Assembly (NCBI GenBank): GCA_035710515.1
Contig: DASTDE010000001.1
Coordinates: 558,001-622,000, forward strand
Length of the DNA: 64,000 nt
Direction of reading: 5' to 3'
From: Candidatus Rubrimentiphilum sp.
GTDB taxonomy: Bacteria > Vulcanimicrobiota > Vulcanimicrobiia > Vulcanimicrobiales > Vulcanimicrobiaceae
Positions 29,361-38,931 of the stretch are shown here, one piece after another. The notes beneath the pieces were generated by a model. That model ran no database searches, had not been told where the DNA came from, and saw nothing but the letters and a program-made list of their open reading frames with translations. Positions within the stretch are counted from its first letter, which is position 1, and each line of letters begins with the position of its first letter. The position numbers and the translations under genes are program-made.

Positions 29361-31508
29361 ATGGCCAAGCCTTTTTTTGGTTTTGCGCGTGCAGTGGGAG
29401 TCACCGTCGCGTTGATCGCGGTCGCCGGTTCGAGTGTTTCGGCGAGCAAACTGGTCCGCCAGAAACCGCTGAACGCCTTGCGAATCCCGCAATTCGTTGA
29501 GAACCTGCCGGATTTTTCCGTCCTCGGGCGAGTGAACGGCGACGTGCCCTACCGGGTGAGGTTTGAAGCGTTCCAGCAGAAAATTCTGCCGTCTTCATTT
29601 TATGCGACATTGGCGGCGCCGTATTCCGGCGGCACCGCGGTCTACGGCTACGGAATAGATCAAGGTACGAAGCACTATCCGGCGTCGCCGATCAAGGGCC
29701 TGTATCCCGGATACACCGTCGTTGTAACGCGAGGTCATGGCGCCTTCGCGGATTACCGGAACAACCTGAGTTCGAACCTCGCTCGAACGCTGACCATCGA
29801 TCAAAGTATCGATTGGGCGAACCCGGCACACTCGCCGATGTCGACGCGCGGCATGGGAAACGCCACGCCTTATCTCGGCGCGATTCCGGCCGTCACGCAT
29901 TTGCACGGCGCCGAGGATCCTTCGGCTTTCGACGGCAACCCGAACTCGTGGTTCACGCCGGGAGTGAAGGCCCGCGGCCCCGGGTTTAGCACCAACGTTT
30001 ACGGTTATCCCAACACCCAAGAACCGACGACGCTGTGGTTCCACGACCACACGCTCGGCACGACCCGGCTGAATGTTTACGCCGGCATGGAAGCCTTCTA
30101 TTTGATCCGCGGCAACGGCGACGACGGCGTCCCGGGCGCGCGCAAACTTCCGGCCGGACGGCAAGAAGTCGAACTCGTTCTGCAAGACCGCCAGTTTGAC
30201 ACGAACGGCCAGCTCCTGTTCCCGGACGGCTATCCTTCGGGTTTGGACGGACCGCTGCAAAATCCGAAGCTGCATCCGTACTGGATGCCGGAATTTTTCG
30301 GCGACGTCATCACGGTCAACGGCAAAAGTTGGCCCAAGTTCAACGTTGCCGCGAAGCGCTACCGGCTGCGCCTTTTAGACGGCGCGAACGATCGTTTCTT
30401 CAACCTGCAGTTTTGCGTGACTACCTGCGAGACCAAAGCGCCGTTCTACGTAATCGGCAACGATGGCGGTCTGCTCGACAAACCGGTGAAGATCGATCAT
30501 CTGCTGTTTTCGCCCGGCGAACGGTATGACATAATCGTCGATTTTGCCGCGTACCGCGGAAAAGCCATTACGGTCCGCAACGACGCCGTTACGCCGTATC
30601 CCAGCAAGTTTGCAAAATTCACGCCCGCACTGCAAGGCCAGGTGATGCGATTCATCGTCTCGCCGAGCGCTGCGGCCGACGTAAGCTACAATCCGGCTAG
30701 CGGTGCGCCGTTGCGCGGTGCGGGCAGCAGCGTAGCTCCGGGGCTGGCGAAGATCGTCCGGTTGCCCGGAACGAGAGGCGGTTTGCCGCTGAGCTCGCCG
30801 ATTGCGGACGGAAAGAAGGTTCAAGTCTACCGTCAACTGACGCTGAATCCGATCTTTGGATCGGGCGGCTGTCACTGGCCCGGCGCAGGCAACGGCGACG
30901 TCATCAACACCATGCTGCTGAACAACACGAAGTTTAGCGCCAAGGCGACGGAGAAGCCGCGCGTGGGATCGACGGAAGTCTGGGACATCATCGACTTGAG
31001 CAACGACGACCACCCGATCCACGTGCACTTGGTGCAATTTCAAGTCATCGGCCGGATTCCGTTCGATCTGGCCGCGTACGGCCCCGCCTACTACGCGGCG
31101 TTTGGACACGGCCGGTGCAATCCCGAGTCCGGTCCGCCAAGACCGTACAATGTCCCGAATAGCGCCGGCGCCCTCGGCGGAAATCCTGACGTCACAAAGT
31201 TTTTCCTAAAGAGGACGCTGCCGTATTGTATGGACGACGGCACCGTGGATGGCACGAACGGACCGGCGAGACTTGAAGAGGGTGGCTGGAAAGACACCGT
31301 TATTGCTTCTTGCGGTCACGTGACGCGCGTTGTCGTACGCTTCACGCCGCAGGATCTGCCGGCGGTTGCCAACGGGAGAGCCATCGACTATACGGGGCAA
31401 AACAAATTCCCATTTGATCCGACCCAAGGGCCAGGTTACATTTGGCACTGTCATTTTATCGACCACGAAGATAATGAGATGATGCGCCCGATGATCGTTG
31501 TGAAGTGA
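29361..31508 (+). CDS. Secreted multicopper oxidase
   Basis: This 715-residue protein has a signal peptide (VGVTVALIAVAGSSVSA) and all four copper motifs: H180-L-H182 in THLHGAEDP, H228-D-H230 in LWFHDHTLG, HPIHVHLVQF near residue 560, and the type-1 site HCHFIDHEDNEMMRP at the C-terminus. The order and the long insertions resemble CotA/bilirubin-oxidase-like enzymes. Members oxidise phenols, bilirubin or Mn(II)/Cu(I) with O2. A GGGAGG Shine-Dalgarno sequence precedes the ATG. The stop overlaps the GTG of the next gene, so it is coupled to an ABM/membrane protein. Confidence 0.93.
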   Translation: MAKPFFGFARAVGVTVALIAVAGSSVSASKLVRQKPLNALRIPQFVENLPDFSVLGRVNGDVPYRVRFEAFQQKILPSSFYATLAAPYSGGTAVYGYGIDQGTKHYPASPIKGLYPGYTVVVTRGHGAFADYRNNLSSNLARTLTIDQSIDWANPAHSPMSTRGMGNATPYLGAIPAVTHLHGAEDPSAFDGNPNSWFTPGVKARGPGFSTNVYGYPNTQEPTTLWFHDHTLGTTRLNVYAGMEAFYLIRGNGDDGVPGARKLPAGRQEVELVLQDRQFDTNGQLLFPDGYPSGLDGPLQNPKLHPYWMPEFFGDVITVNGKSWPKFNVAAKRYRLRLLDGANDRFFNLQFCVTTCETKAPFYVIGNDGGLLDKPVKIDHLLFSPGERYDIIVDFAAYRGKAITVRNDAVTPYPSKFAKFTPALQGQVMRFIVSPSAAADVSYNPASGAPLRGAGSSVAPGLAKIVRLPGTRGGLPLSSPIADGKKVQVYRQLTLNPIFGSGGCHWPGAGNGDVINTMLLNNTKFSAKATEKPRVGSTEVWDIIDLSNDDHPIHVHLVQFQVIGRIPFDLAAYGPAYYAAFGHGRCNPESGPPRPYNVPNSAGALGGNPDVTKFFLKRTLPYCMDDGTVDGTNGPARLEEGGWKDTVIASCGHVTRVVVRFTPQDLPAVANGRAIDYTGQNKFPFDPTQGPGYIWHCHFIDHEDNEMMRPMIVVK

Positions 31509-32446
31509 ACGGCGGCGAGAGCAGCGCGCACTTTTTGGTAGCCGCAGAGCCGCGCACGGCCGCCGCAAGCGACTTTGCGCAATGGGCGTCGCGGCTGCAG
31601 AAAGCGATGCTGGCGTTCAAAGGCGGTCTAAGCTGCGAGTTTTGGCCGCCGGCGCCGCCCGACCAAGAAGAGTGGGTTGCGACCATGCGCTTCGAATCGG
31701 TCGATGCGTTACGCGCGTGGCGGACTTCCGAAACATTCCGTGGGCTGATTGCCGAGGCCGAACCTCTGGTTGAAGACGGCCACGTTACGCAACTCGTCGG
31801 CGGCGCCGCCACCGAGTTCTACGTGCAGAACAGCGCGACCGAGGTGATCGTCACCGAGCTCAAACCCGGAAAGGAAGCGGAGTATCGCGATTGGGCCAAG
31901 CGCACCGATGAAATGGAAGGCACGTTCCCCGGCTTCCGCGGCTCCTACGTGCAAGCGCCGGAGCCCGGCGACAACGTGTGGACGACCCTGTTGCGCTTCG
32001 ACACCGTCGACAAACTCAACGCCTGGCTCAACTCGCCGCAGCGTGCAGCACTGTTAAAAGAGTCCGAGGGCCTCACCAACCGCGTGCTCGTGCACCGCGT
32101 CGACACGTCGTTCCCGGGTTGGGTACCGAAGGATCCGGTTACCGGAAAATCACCGCCCGATTGGAAGACGGCGATCCTTGTCGTGATGGTGCTGTTTCCA
32201 ATCGTCATGCTCGAGCTGAAATTTCTTTCGCCGCATTTACGTGTTTTGAACTCTGCCCTCGCAACGCTGATCGGCAACTCGATCAGTGTCGCCCTCGTCA
32301 CCTATCCGTTGATGCCGCTGGCGATCAAGGCGTTTCGCTGGTGGCTCTTTCCTGACGGCCGGCCAAGCTGGGTGGGCCTTGCGGGACCGCTCGCGGCAGC
32401 GCTTATCTTCGCTATCGAACTCGCTGTGTTCTGGCGCCTTCTATAA
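31505..32446 (+). CDS. ABM-domain protein with C-terminal membrane helices
   Basis: The 313-residue protein has two ABM-like barrel domains (about 5-100, with WVATMRFESVDALRAWRTSE; and 110-205, with VWTTLLRFDTVDKLNAWLNS). About three hydrophobic segments follow (AILVVMVLFPIVMLELKFL, IGNSISVALVTYPLMPLAI, GLAGPLAAALIFAIELAVFW). This layout occurs in ABM-domain membrane proteins. It starts with a GTG inside the multicopper oxidase stop, implying the same message. The soluble domains may bind a haem or aromatic substrate at the membrane; activity unknown. Confidence 0.8.
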   Translation: MNGGESSAHFLVAAEPRTAAASDFAQWASRLQKAMLAFKGGLSCEFWPPAPPDQEEWVATMRFESVDALRAWRTSETFRGLIAEAEPLVEDGHVTQLVGGAATEFYVQNSATEVIVTELKPGKEAEYRDWAKRTDEMEGTFPGFRGSYVQAPEPGDNVWTTLLRFDTVDKLNAWLNSPQRAALLKESEGLTNRVLVHRVDTSFPGWVPKDPVTGKSPPDWKTAILVVMVLFPIVMLELKFLSPHLRVLNSALATLIGNSISVALVTYPLMPLAIKAFRWWLFPDGRPSWVGLAGPLAAALIFAIELAVFWRLL

Positions 32447-32461
32447 AGGAAGCAACTCTCC

Positions 32462-33274
32462 ATGAACCTCAATACCGTCAACGATATCAAGCGGCCCAAA
32501 TCGGCGGATGAAATCCGTCAGTGGCGCGACGGCTTTGCGTGGCTGGCCGGCGGAACCTGGCTTTTCTCCGAGCAGCAGATTCATGTGGACACGTTAATCG
32601 ATCTGCACACGCTGCAATGGCCGTCGCTTACCACCACGAAAGACGGGCTCGAGATTGCGGCGACCTGCCGCATCGCGGAATTGTACGCGTTCGAACCGCC
32701 GAAGGAGTGGGCGGCAGGCGCGCTGATCGGCGAGTGTTGCCGCTCGTTTTTGTCGTCGTTCAAAATCTGGAATGAAGCCACAGTAGGCGGCAACATCTGC
32801 ATGTCGCTGCCGGCCAGTCCGATGGTGTCGCTGGCCGTTGCGCTCGAGGGAGTTCTCACGCTGTGGCCGCGCGACGGCGCGCCGCGCGAGGTGCTTGCAT
32901 CGAACTTCGTGACGGGAAATCACGCCAACGTGCTTGCACCAGGCGAGCTCCTGCGCAGCATTCGGCTGCCCGCGGAAGCCCTTTCGAAACGTTTCGCATT
33001 TCGCCGTTCGTCGTTGACACATTTGGGACGTTCGGCGGTGTTGCTGGTTGGAACGCGCGCGCCGGCCGGCGATTTGATCTTGACGATTTCCGCCGCGACC
33101 GCACATCCCGTGCAGTTGCGCTTCAAAGGCAATCCGTCGGTAGCCGAACTCCGCAATGCCATCGACGCCGGCGTTCCCGATTCGTTGTGGTTTGACGACG
33201 TGCACGGTTCGCCGGCGCACCGCAAGCATTTGAGCTACCATTTCGGTGAAGAGATTCGTAAGGAGCTGGAGTAA
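32462..33274 (+). CDS. FAD-binding subunit of a xanthine dehydrogenase-family enzyme
   Basis: This 270-residue protein matches the medium (FAD) subunit of molybdenum hydroxylases. It has an N-terminal FAD-binding region with WLAGGTWLF in place of the usual AGGT dinucleotide loop, and the second motif NEATVGGNICMSLPASPM. The CO-dehydrogenase-flavoprotein C-domain lies at about 170-270 (FAFRRSSLTHLGRSAVLLV). Its stop overlaps the start of the large subunit gene (TAATG). It passes electrons between the iron-sulfur clusters and the final acceptor. Confidence 0.9.
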   Translation: MNLNTVNDIKRPKSADEIRQWRDGFAWLAGGTWLFSEQQIHVDTLIDLHTLQWPSLTTTKDGLEIAATCRIAELYAFEPPKEWAAGALIGECCRSFLSSFKIWNEATVGGNICMSLPASPMVSLAVALEGVLTLWPRDGAPREVLASNFVTGNHANVLAPGELLRSIRLPAEALSKRFAFRRSSLTHLGRSAVLLVGTRAPAGDLILTISAATAHPVQLRFKGNPSVAELRNAIDAGVPDSLWFDDVHGSPAHRKHLSYHFGEEIRKELE

Positions 33275-36009
33275 TGAAACTCAAGGTCAACGGCAAAGAG
33301 TTCTCCGCCTCTCCCGCGCCGGGTGAATGTCTGCGCATGTTCTTGCGCGACCTTGGCCACTTCAGCGTCAAGAAAGGGTGCGATGCGGGCGACTGCGGCG
33401 CGTGCACCGTGTGGGTGGACGAAAAACCTGTGCACAGCTGCCTCTATCCGGCTTTCCGCGCGGACGGGCGCGACGTTACGACGCTCGAGGGACTGGCACA
33501 CGACGGCAAACTGCATCCGATGCAGCAGGCGTTTCTGGATGCCCAAGCGTTTCAGTGCGGTTACTGCACCGCCGGCATGATCATGACGGGTGCGGCCCTG
33601 ACGGACGAGCAGAAAAAAGATCTGCCTCACGCGCTTAAGGGCAATCTCTGCCGCTGCACGGGTTACGGCTCGATCCGAGATGCGTTTGACGGGAAGACGA
33701 ACATCGAGACCGACGGCGCGGGAAAGTCGAGCGGAACCAGCGTGCGCAATCCGTTCGCGGAAGCTATCGTTACGGGCCACGCGCGCTATACAACCGACCT
33801 TCCGTTGCCCGAGGGAACGCTGCATCTCAAGGTGCTGCGTTCGCCGCACGCGTTCGCGAAGATCGTTTCGATCGATAGCAGCAAGGCGATGGCCGTGCCG
33901 GGTGTCGTGGCGGTTTATACCTGGGAAGACGTTCCGCGTAAGTTGTACACGACGGCGATACACGAGGATAATCGCGTCGATCCCGACGATACGTACGTGC
34001 TCGACAACGTCGCGCGTTTCGCGGGTCAGCGGATCGCCGCGGTCGTCGCTGAAACGGAAGGCGCGGCCGAAGAAGGCTGCCGCAAACTCGAGGTGACCTT
34101 CGACGTCCTGACTCCGGTTTTTGATCCGGAGGAAGCGATGGTTCCCGGTGCGCCGGCGCTGCATGACCGCGGCGGCGACACGCACATCTTGCATCCCGAA
34201 AAAAATATTTTTGTCGAGATTCACGGCGAAGTCGGCAGCGTCGCCGAGGGCTTCGCGCAGGCTGACGCAATCTACGAGGGCGACTACGACGCGCCGCGTC
34301 AGCAGCACGTCCACCTCGAAACGATGCAGTCGCTGGCCTGGCGCAGCGAAGACGGACGCTTACACGTGCGCACCAGCTCGCAAGGGCCGTTCATCGTGAA
34401 GGGCAAGCTCTGCTATCTCTTCGGCATCTTGCCGGCGGATCTGCACGTCTTCACCGAACGCGTGGGCGGCGGCTTTGGCGGCAAGCAAGACATGATGAGC
34501 GAAGATCTCACGCTCTTTGCCGCGATGAAGACCGGACGTCCGGTGAAATGGGAGTTCACGCGCGAAGAGCAGTTCATCGGCGCGACGACGCGCCACCCGA
34601 TGAAAGTTCACGTGAAACTCGGCGCCAAGAGCGACGGAACGCTGACGGCGATTCAGTATCGCATCGTCTCCAACACAGGCGCGTACGGAAATCACGGCGG
34701 CGAAACACTGGCCAACGGCATGTCCGGTCCGTGGGCTATCTATAGATGCCCGAATAAAAAGGGCGACGGCTACGCGGTCTATACGAATCTGCAGTGCGGC
34801 GGCGGCTTCCGCGGATACGGCACGACGCAGCCGACCTTTGCGATGGAGTCGGCGATGGACGAACTCGCCGATCTCTTGAAGATCGATCCGATCGAGATGC
34901 GCCGGAAGAACGTCGTCGGGCCGTCCGACAAGATGGAGGCGTTCTCGAAAGAGTCGTCCGACCTCACGATGGGCAGTTACGGGCTGGACCAATGTATCGA
35001 CGCGATCGAAAAGGCGTTGGCCAGCGGGCGCGGCCTGAAGAAGCCGGCGGGCGACGATTGGCTCGAGGGAAGCGGAACAGCGATCTCCATGCTGGATTGC
35101 GTGCCGCCGACCGAGCAGCGATCGGGCTCGGAAGTTTCACTCCTGGCGGACGGAGGCTATCATTTCACGGTCGGTTCGGTAGAGATCGGGAACGGGTTGG
35201 TGACGGCGCAGCAGCAAGTCGTGGCGCAGGTCATGAATTGTCCGGCTTCGCGTGTCTCGCTCATCAATGCGGACACCGACAAGACGCCGTACGACAGCGG
35301 CACGTTCGCGAGCGTCGGCATGATGGTGCCGACCAAGGCCGTGGAAAACGCCGCGCGCGCGCTGCACGACAAGATCGTGTCATACGCCGCCCTATCGACG
35401 AAAACCAAACCTGAAGACTGCCGGATCGAGGACACGGTAGTGGTGTGCGGCAAACGCCGTGTGCCGCTCACGGAGTTGTATGCGTCGGCCGAAAAGGACG
35501 GCGAAGAACTTTCCGCGTTTCGCAAAGCGTACGGCTCTCCGCGGACGGTGGCATTTATGGCGTACGGTGTGCGGCTAGCAGTGCACCGCATCACCGGCGA
35601 GATTCAGATTTTGTTCAGCGCCGAAGCGGTGGACACCGGCACCGTCATGAATCCGAACCAGCTGCGCGGTCAATGCATCGGCGGCGTGGTGCAAGGCATC
35701 GGCTACGCGCTTCAAGAGAAGATGGTCTACAACGAGAACGGCGGCGTGATCAATGCGCAACTGCGCAACTACCGCATTCCGGCCTTTGCCGACGCTCCGG
35801 TCACTGAAGTCTTCTTTGCCGACACGTACGATGCCATCGGACCGCTGGGCTCAAAATCGATCGCCGAAAATACGATCAATCCGGTCGCGCCGGCTATCGG
35901 CAATGCACTCAAGGCGGCCACGGGCGTGCGCTTCACCGCGCTGCCGTTTACGGAAGACCGTATTTTCGCGAAACTGCAAGACGTCGAGAAGGCAACCGTA
36001 CCGGCTTAA
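33274..36009 (+). CDS. Fused [2Fe-2S]/molybdopterin subunit of a xanthine dehydrogenase-family enzyme
   Basis: This 911-residue protein combines the small and large subunits. Residues 1-150 hold two [2Fe-2S] clusters: GCDAGDCGACTVWVDEKPVH followed by SC, and CGYCTAGM with GNLCRCTGYGSI. From about residue 165 come the molybdenum domains, with FTERVGGGFGGKQDMMSE, GGGFRGYGTTQPTFAMES and, near the end, a GPLGSKSIAE loop with the expected Glu. Usual enzymes have order FeS-FAD-Mo on one chain or three genes; here FAD is a separate gene upstream. Substrate (purine, aldehyde or aromatic) unknown. Confidence 0.92.
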   Translation: MKLKVNGKEFSASPAPGECLRMFLRDLGHFSVKKGCDAGDCGACTVWVDEKPVHSCLYPAFRADGRDVTTLEGLAHDGKLHPMQQAFLDAQAFQCGYCTAGMIMTGAALTDEQKKDLPHALKGNLCRCTGYGSIRDAFDGKTNIETDGAGKSSGTSVRNPFAEAIVTGHARYTTDLPLPEGTLHLKVLRSPHAFAKIVSIDSSKAMAVPGVVAVYTWEDVPRKLYTTAIHEDNRVDPDDTYVLDNVARFAGQRIAAVVAETEGAAEEGCRKLEVTFDVLTPVFDPEEAMVPGAPALHDRGGDTHILHPEKNIFVEIHGEVGSVAEGFAQADAIYEGDYDAPRQQHVHLETMQSLAWRSEDGRLHVRTSSQGPFIVKGKLCYLFGILPADLHVFTERVGGGFGGKQDMMSEDLTLFAAMKTGRPVKWEFTREEQFIGATTRHPMKVHVKLGAKSDGTLTAIQYRIVSNTGAYGNHGGETLANGMSGPWAIYRCPNKKGDGYAVYTNLQCGGGFRGYGTTQPTFAMESAMDELADLLKIDPIEMRRKNVVGPSDKMEAFSKESSDLTMGSYGLDQCIDAIEKALASGRGLKKPAGDDWLEGSGTAISMLDCVPPTEQRSGSEVSLLADGGYHFTVGSVEIGNGLVTAQQQVVAQVMNCPASRVSLINADTDKTPYDSGTFASVGMMVPTKAVENAARALHDKIVSYAALSTKTKPEDCRIEDTVVVCGKRRVPLTELYASAEKDGEELSAFRKAYGSPRTVAFMAYGVRLAVHRITGEIQILFSAEAVDTGTVMNPNQLRGQCIGGVVQGIGYALQEKMVYNENGGVINAQLRNYRIPAFADAPVTEVFFADTYDAIGPLGSKSIAENTINPVAPAIGNALKAATGVRFTALPFTEDRIFAKLQDVEKATVPA

Positions 36010-37142
36010 GGGCCGAACGCCAAGCCGGCCCAGTTCTTGCGGACGCACCGGGCGCTCATGGGGCAGCCGAATTTGGTTGTTGGCCTCGCCGGCGCCGTAA
36101 CCGGGCCATCGAACCGCACGACGCCGCCGGTGCTATAGAGCTGCGCGTAAAGATTCTGCGCCGAATCAAACGCCAAGCTCATGGGAGCATCGCCGGCATG
36201 TAACGTGAACGCCGCGGTCTGGCCGGCAAAGAATGGCGGCAGATAGACCCCGATTTGACCCTTGAGCGCTCCATGTTCGAATCCGACGTACAGGCGGCTG
36301 CGCTGGTCTACCGCCAATGCGGTCGGTGCGTTTTTCCCAAGTGCAATTCGCGCAACCGGCGCCCCAGTGTAAGGAGCGGGAACGACATCTACGTAACACA
36401 ACGTCGCTGCACAGCTCCGCGCACCGCCCGCATCGGCGATGAACATAATGCGGTTAACGATATCGAATGCGAGTCCCACCGGCTGCGTAGCATGCGTGTT
36501 TTCAGCAATGGCTTTGCTCGAGCCGGAAAACGGCGCACGGAACTCATAAACCTTCGCCGCGAGATCGTCCGTGATCCAAAGGTCCCCAAGGTCGTCCCAC
36601 GCGATCTGCCGCGGGTGGCGAAGCCCGGGCGGCATGAACGCTATCGCCGGGGCCGACGCGCTTGAGAACGGCGGATTGTAGATGCTGATCGACAGCTTTC
36701 CGAAGACTGCGCCCGACGCAACTGCCAGTTTGCCCGTTGATGCATCGAACGCAATGGAATTACTGCAGGGCTGCGCGATCGCAGCGGTTGCAGACTGCGA
36801 TGGCTTAAACGGTGGCGTAAGAATGAAGATTTTATTGGAGAAACATTGCGCGACGTACATGCGCGTGAATGATTGCGGTACCGCGGGTCTGGATGGCTTT
36901 GCGAGGATTATGTCCATCATCAGGCTGACAGCGCCGAAACCGAAGAATCCCATCCCTAGTACGCCCGAGATGAAGTAAAACCACCAATTGAATCGGTCTT
37001 TTTCCACCGGCCACATGTAACTGGGCCACTTCTGCCTGCTGAGTACATCCAGTGCATTTGACGTAAAAAGCGCGAACCAAGCGCAAACACCAAGTCCGGC
37101 GAAGAAGAAGATCGCTGGAAATATCTCATCCCAGTGTTGCAC
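36006..37142 (-). CDS. Membrane-anchored NHL/SMP-30-like beta-propeller protein
   Basis: The 378-residue protein has two N-terminal membrane helices (IFPAIFFFAGLGVCAWFAL and WFYFISGVLGMGFFGFGAV). A region of repeated short beta motifs follows: RHPRQIAWDDLGDLWITDD, PVGLAFDIVNRIMFIADAGG, PTALAVDQRSRLYVGFEHG, PMSLAFDSAQNLYAQL. Each has the AxD-x-NLY form of propeller blades. It is the last gene of the uronate run, overlapping the isomerase stop (TAGTG). SMP-30-type propellers include gluconolactonases, so it could supply the missing aldarolactonase, but no metal-site residues are clear. Confidence 0.65.
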   Translation of the reverse strand: MQHWDEIFPAIFFFAGLGVCAWFALFTSNALDVLSRQKWPSYMWPVEKDRFNWWFYFISGVLGMGFFGFGAVSLMMDIILAKPSRPAVPQSFTRMYVAQCFSNKIFILTPPFKPSQSATAAIAQPCSNSIAFDASTGKLAVASGAVFGKLSISIYNPPFSSASAPAIAFMPPGLRHPRQIAWDDLGDLWITDDLAAKVYEFRAPFSGSSKAIAENTHATQPVGLAFDIVNRIMFIADAGGARSCAATLCYVDVVPAPYTGAPVARIALGKNAPTALAVDQRSRLYVGFEHGALKGQIGVYLPPFFAGQTAAFTLHAGDAPMSLAFDSAQNLYAQLYSTGGVVRFDGPVTAPARPTTKFGCPMSARCVRKNWAGLAFGP

Positions 37143-37918
37143 TATTCGAGCCAGTTGCGCAAAGTAGCCGCGTCTTCAATGAAAGCGGCTGGATCGTCCT
37201 CTCGTACGAACTCAAGGAACGCATATCGGGAACTGTCGTTCCAGGCGCAAACCCGGTCGAGCACCGGTTGCCAAAAAGTCTCCGCGGCTTGTAGCGGCAG
37301 GCGTTCGCGTTCGGGACCCCAGTTGAAGATGTGCAGATGCGAAAGGCGCGGCCGAAGCGCTTCGAGCTCCGCAATTGCAGCTGCGGTGTTGTTCCTCTCG
37401 GGTTGCCAATAAGCGGGCTGCCAATAGGTAAAGACGTTCGGATCGGCCGTTTCGTCCAGCAGCCGTAACGTTGAATCGAGTGAATCGGTGAGTGTTTCGC
37501 GATGAAACTCGAGCGAAAGCGTTACGCTTGCTTTTGCGGCCGCGAACGCGAATGCGCGCAAGGCCGCGACGCACTTCGCGCGATCTCGGGCAGTGACGTC
37601 GGTGGAAGCAATGCCGCGGCGGCCGGCCCAAATACGAATGTTTGGCGCGCCGAGCGCCGACGCGGTTGCGAGGACATCCGCGAACGCTTCGTTCGAAGTG
37701 ACCCCGGCTTCGACGTAGCTCCCATACGAAGCAACGGTGATTCCGCAGGCGGCGCTTTCAGCTTTAACTGCTTTCGCGCGTTCTGCATCGCCGGCCGGCA
37801 CGTGAATGTCGGCGCCCCACTCGATGCCGCGCACGCGGGCGCTGGTTGCAAGTTCGAGAACGTTCGCATAATCAAGTTTGCGGAACGTGACGGAACAGAG
37901 CCCCAGCTCCAGGGCCAT
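37142..37918 (-). CDS. Sugar phosphate isomerase/epimerase-like TIM-barrel protein
   Basis: This 258-residue protein is an AP-endonuclease-2-like TIM barrel with VRGIEWGADIHVP, LGAPNIRIWAG, VTLSLEFHRETLTDS, HLHIFNWG and YAFLEFVRED. The paired E/H/D residues of metal-dependent xylose-isomerase-type epimerases are present (GIEWG, LEFH, HLHIFNW, FLEF). It probably isomerises a sugar or sugar acid in the uronate-linked pathway. It starts within the previous stop (TAATG), in one long coupled run. Confidence 0.82.
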   Translation of the reverse strand: MALELGLCSVTFRKLDYANVLELATSARVRGIEWGADIHVPAGDAERAKAVKAESAACGITVASYGSYVEAGVTSNEAFADVLATASALGAPNIRIWAGRRGIASTDVTARDRAKCVAALRAFAFAAAKASVTLSLEFHRETLTDSLDSTLRLLDETADPNVFTYWQPAYWQPERNNTAAAIAELEALRPRLSHLHIFNWGPERERLPLQAAETFWQPVLDRVCAWNDSSRYAFLEFVREDDPAAFIEDAATLRNWLE

Positions 37919-38931
37919 TATGCGAGGTGCTCTAGCGCGGCGGCATCAATGCCGTGTGCGAGCGGCAGTCCGTGCGCGTAGCGATCGATCTCCTCGAGAA
38001 TCGTTTCCGTTAGCCGGTGGGTCTCGGCCCCGGCCGCGCCGGCGATATGCGGTGTAAGCAAAACGTTCGGCAGCGAGTAGAGCGGCGAATCGCCGGGCAG
38101 CGGTTCGGGATCCGTTACGTCGAGCACCGCATCGATGCGGCCTTGCGAAAGGACTGCAGCAAGCGCTTCCGTATCCACGAGCGACCCCCGCGCCGTATTG
38201 ATCAAGATCGCGCCCGATTTCATCGAGGCCAAGCCGCGGGCGTCGATCATCCGGTACGTCTCGTGTGTTTCCGGTGCGTGAATTGAAACGACATCAGACT
38301 TGGCAAGCAGTGCGTCCAGCTCTACCTTGCGTGCTCCCAGGCGTTCCGCTTCGGCCTTGTCTACGTATGGGTCGTATAAGAGAATATCGAACGCAAACTG
38401 TTTGAGCAACGCGATCACTTTGCGCCCCACGCGCGACGCGCCGATAATGCCGATTGTCTTGCGGTAGTTTCCGAGGCCCGGCGCATGATCGCGCAAAGGC
38501 CGCGGCCACACGTGAGACTCGCGATACGCGTCGCGCAGTTTGAGCGCCCGCTTGTTCATCAAGATGATCGCTGCGAGCGTGTACTCGGCGACCGGATCGG
38601 CGTTGGCTTCGGCTGCGCTCGTCACGAGAATGCCGCGCTGCCAAACCGCGGCGTCGAGAATGTTCTTGACGCTTCCGGCCAGATGCGCGATCAAGCGCAG
38701 CGCCGGCATGCGCTCAAGCGTCGCGCGATCGACGCGCGGCGCGCCCCAGCCGGTGATCAGCACCTCGGTTTGCGCTAGCACGGCGCGCGCGTCATCGAAG
38801 TGCTCGACCGGATCCGGCAACTGCAGGGTGACGAGCGATTCGAGGCGAGCGCGCTGTTCGGGCGCGATCGTGTCCGGGTTACGCGCCGGCGAGAAGGCGA
38901 GCAGTGTTTTTGGGCGTCGCGATGCGCTCAC
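37918..38931 (-). CDS. D-2-hydroxyacid dehydrogenase (NAD-binding)
   Basis: The 337-residue protein has a catalytic domain followed by an NAD-binding Rossmann fold (KTIGIIGASRVGRKVIALL). It continues with DVVSIHAPETHETYRMIDARG, the catalytic Arg-containing segment INTARGSLVDTEAL, the Glu around ITDPEPLP-like VTDPEPLPGDSP, and the His of LTPHIAGAAG. It reduces a 2-keto acid or oxidises a 2-hydroxy acid; members act on phosphoglycerate, glyoxylate or sugar acids. The GTG start overlaps the transporter stop (GTGA). Confidence 0.86.
   Translation of the reverse strand: MSASRRPKTLLAFSPARNPDTIAPEQRARLESLVTLQLPDPVEHFDDARAVLAQTEVLITGWGAPRVDRATLERMPALRLIAHLAGSVKNILDAAVWQRGILVTSAAEANADPVAEYTLAAIILMNKRALKLRDAYRESHVWPRPLRDHAPGLGNYRKTIGIIGASRVGRKVIALLKQFAFDILLYDPYVDKAEAERLGARKVELDALLAKSDVVSIHAPETHETYRMIDARGLASMKSGAILINTARGSLVDTEALAAVLSQGRIDAVLDVTDPEPLPGDSPLYSLPNVLLTPHIAGAAGAETHRLTETILEEIDRYAHGLPLAHGIDAAALEHLA

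Noticed and set aside
33235-34314. 359-codon minus-strand frame across the molybdenum hydroxylase genes
   Set aside because: Antisense to a gene with clear iron-sulfur and molybdenum motifs; basic, low-complexity translation.
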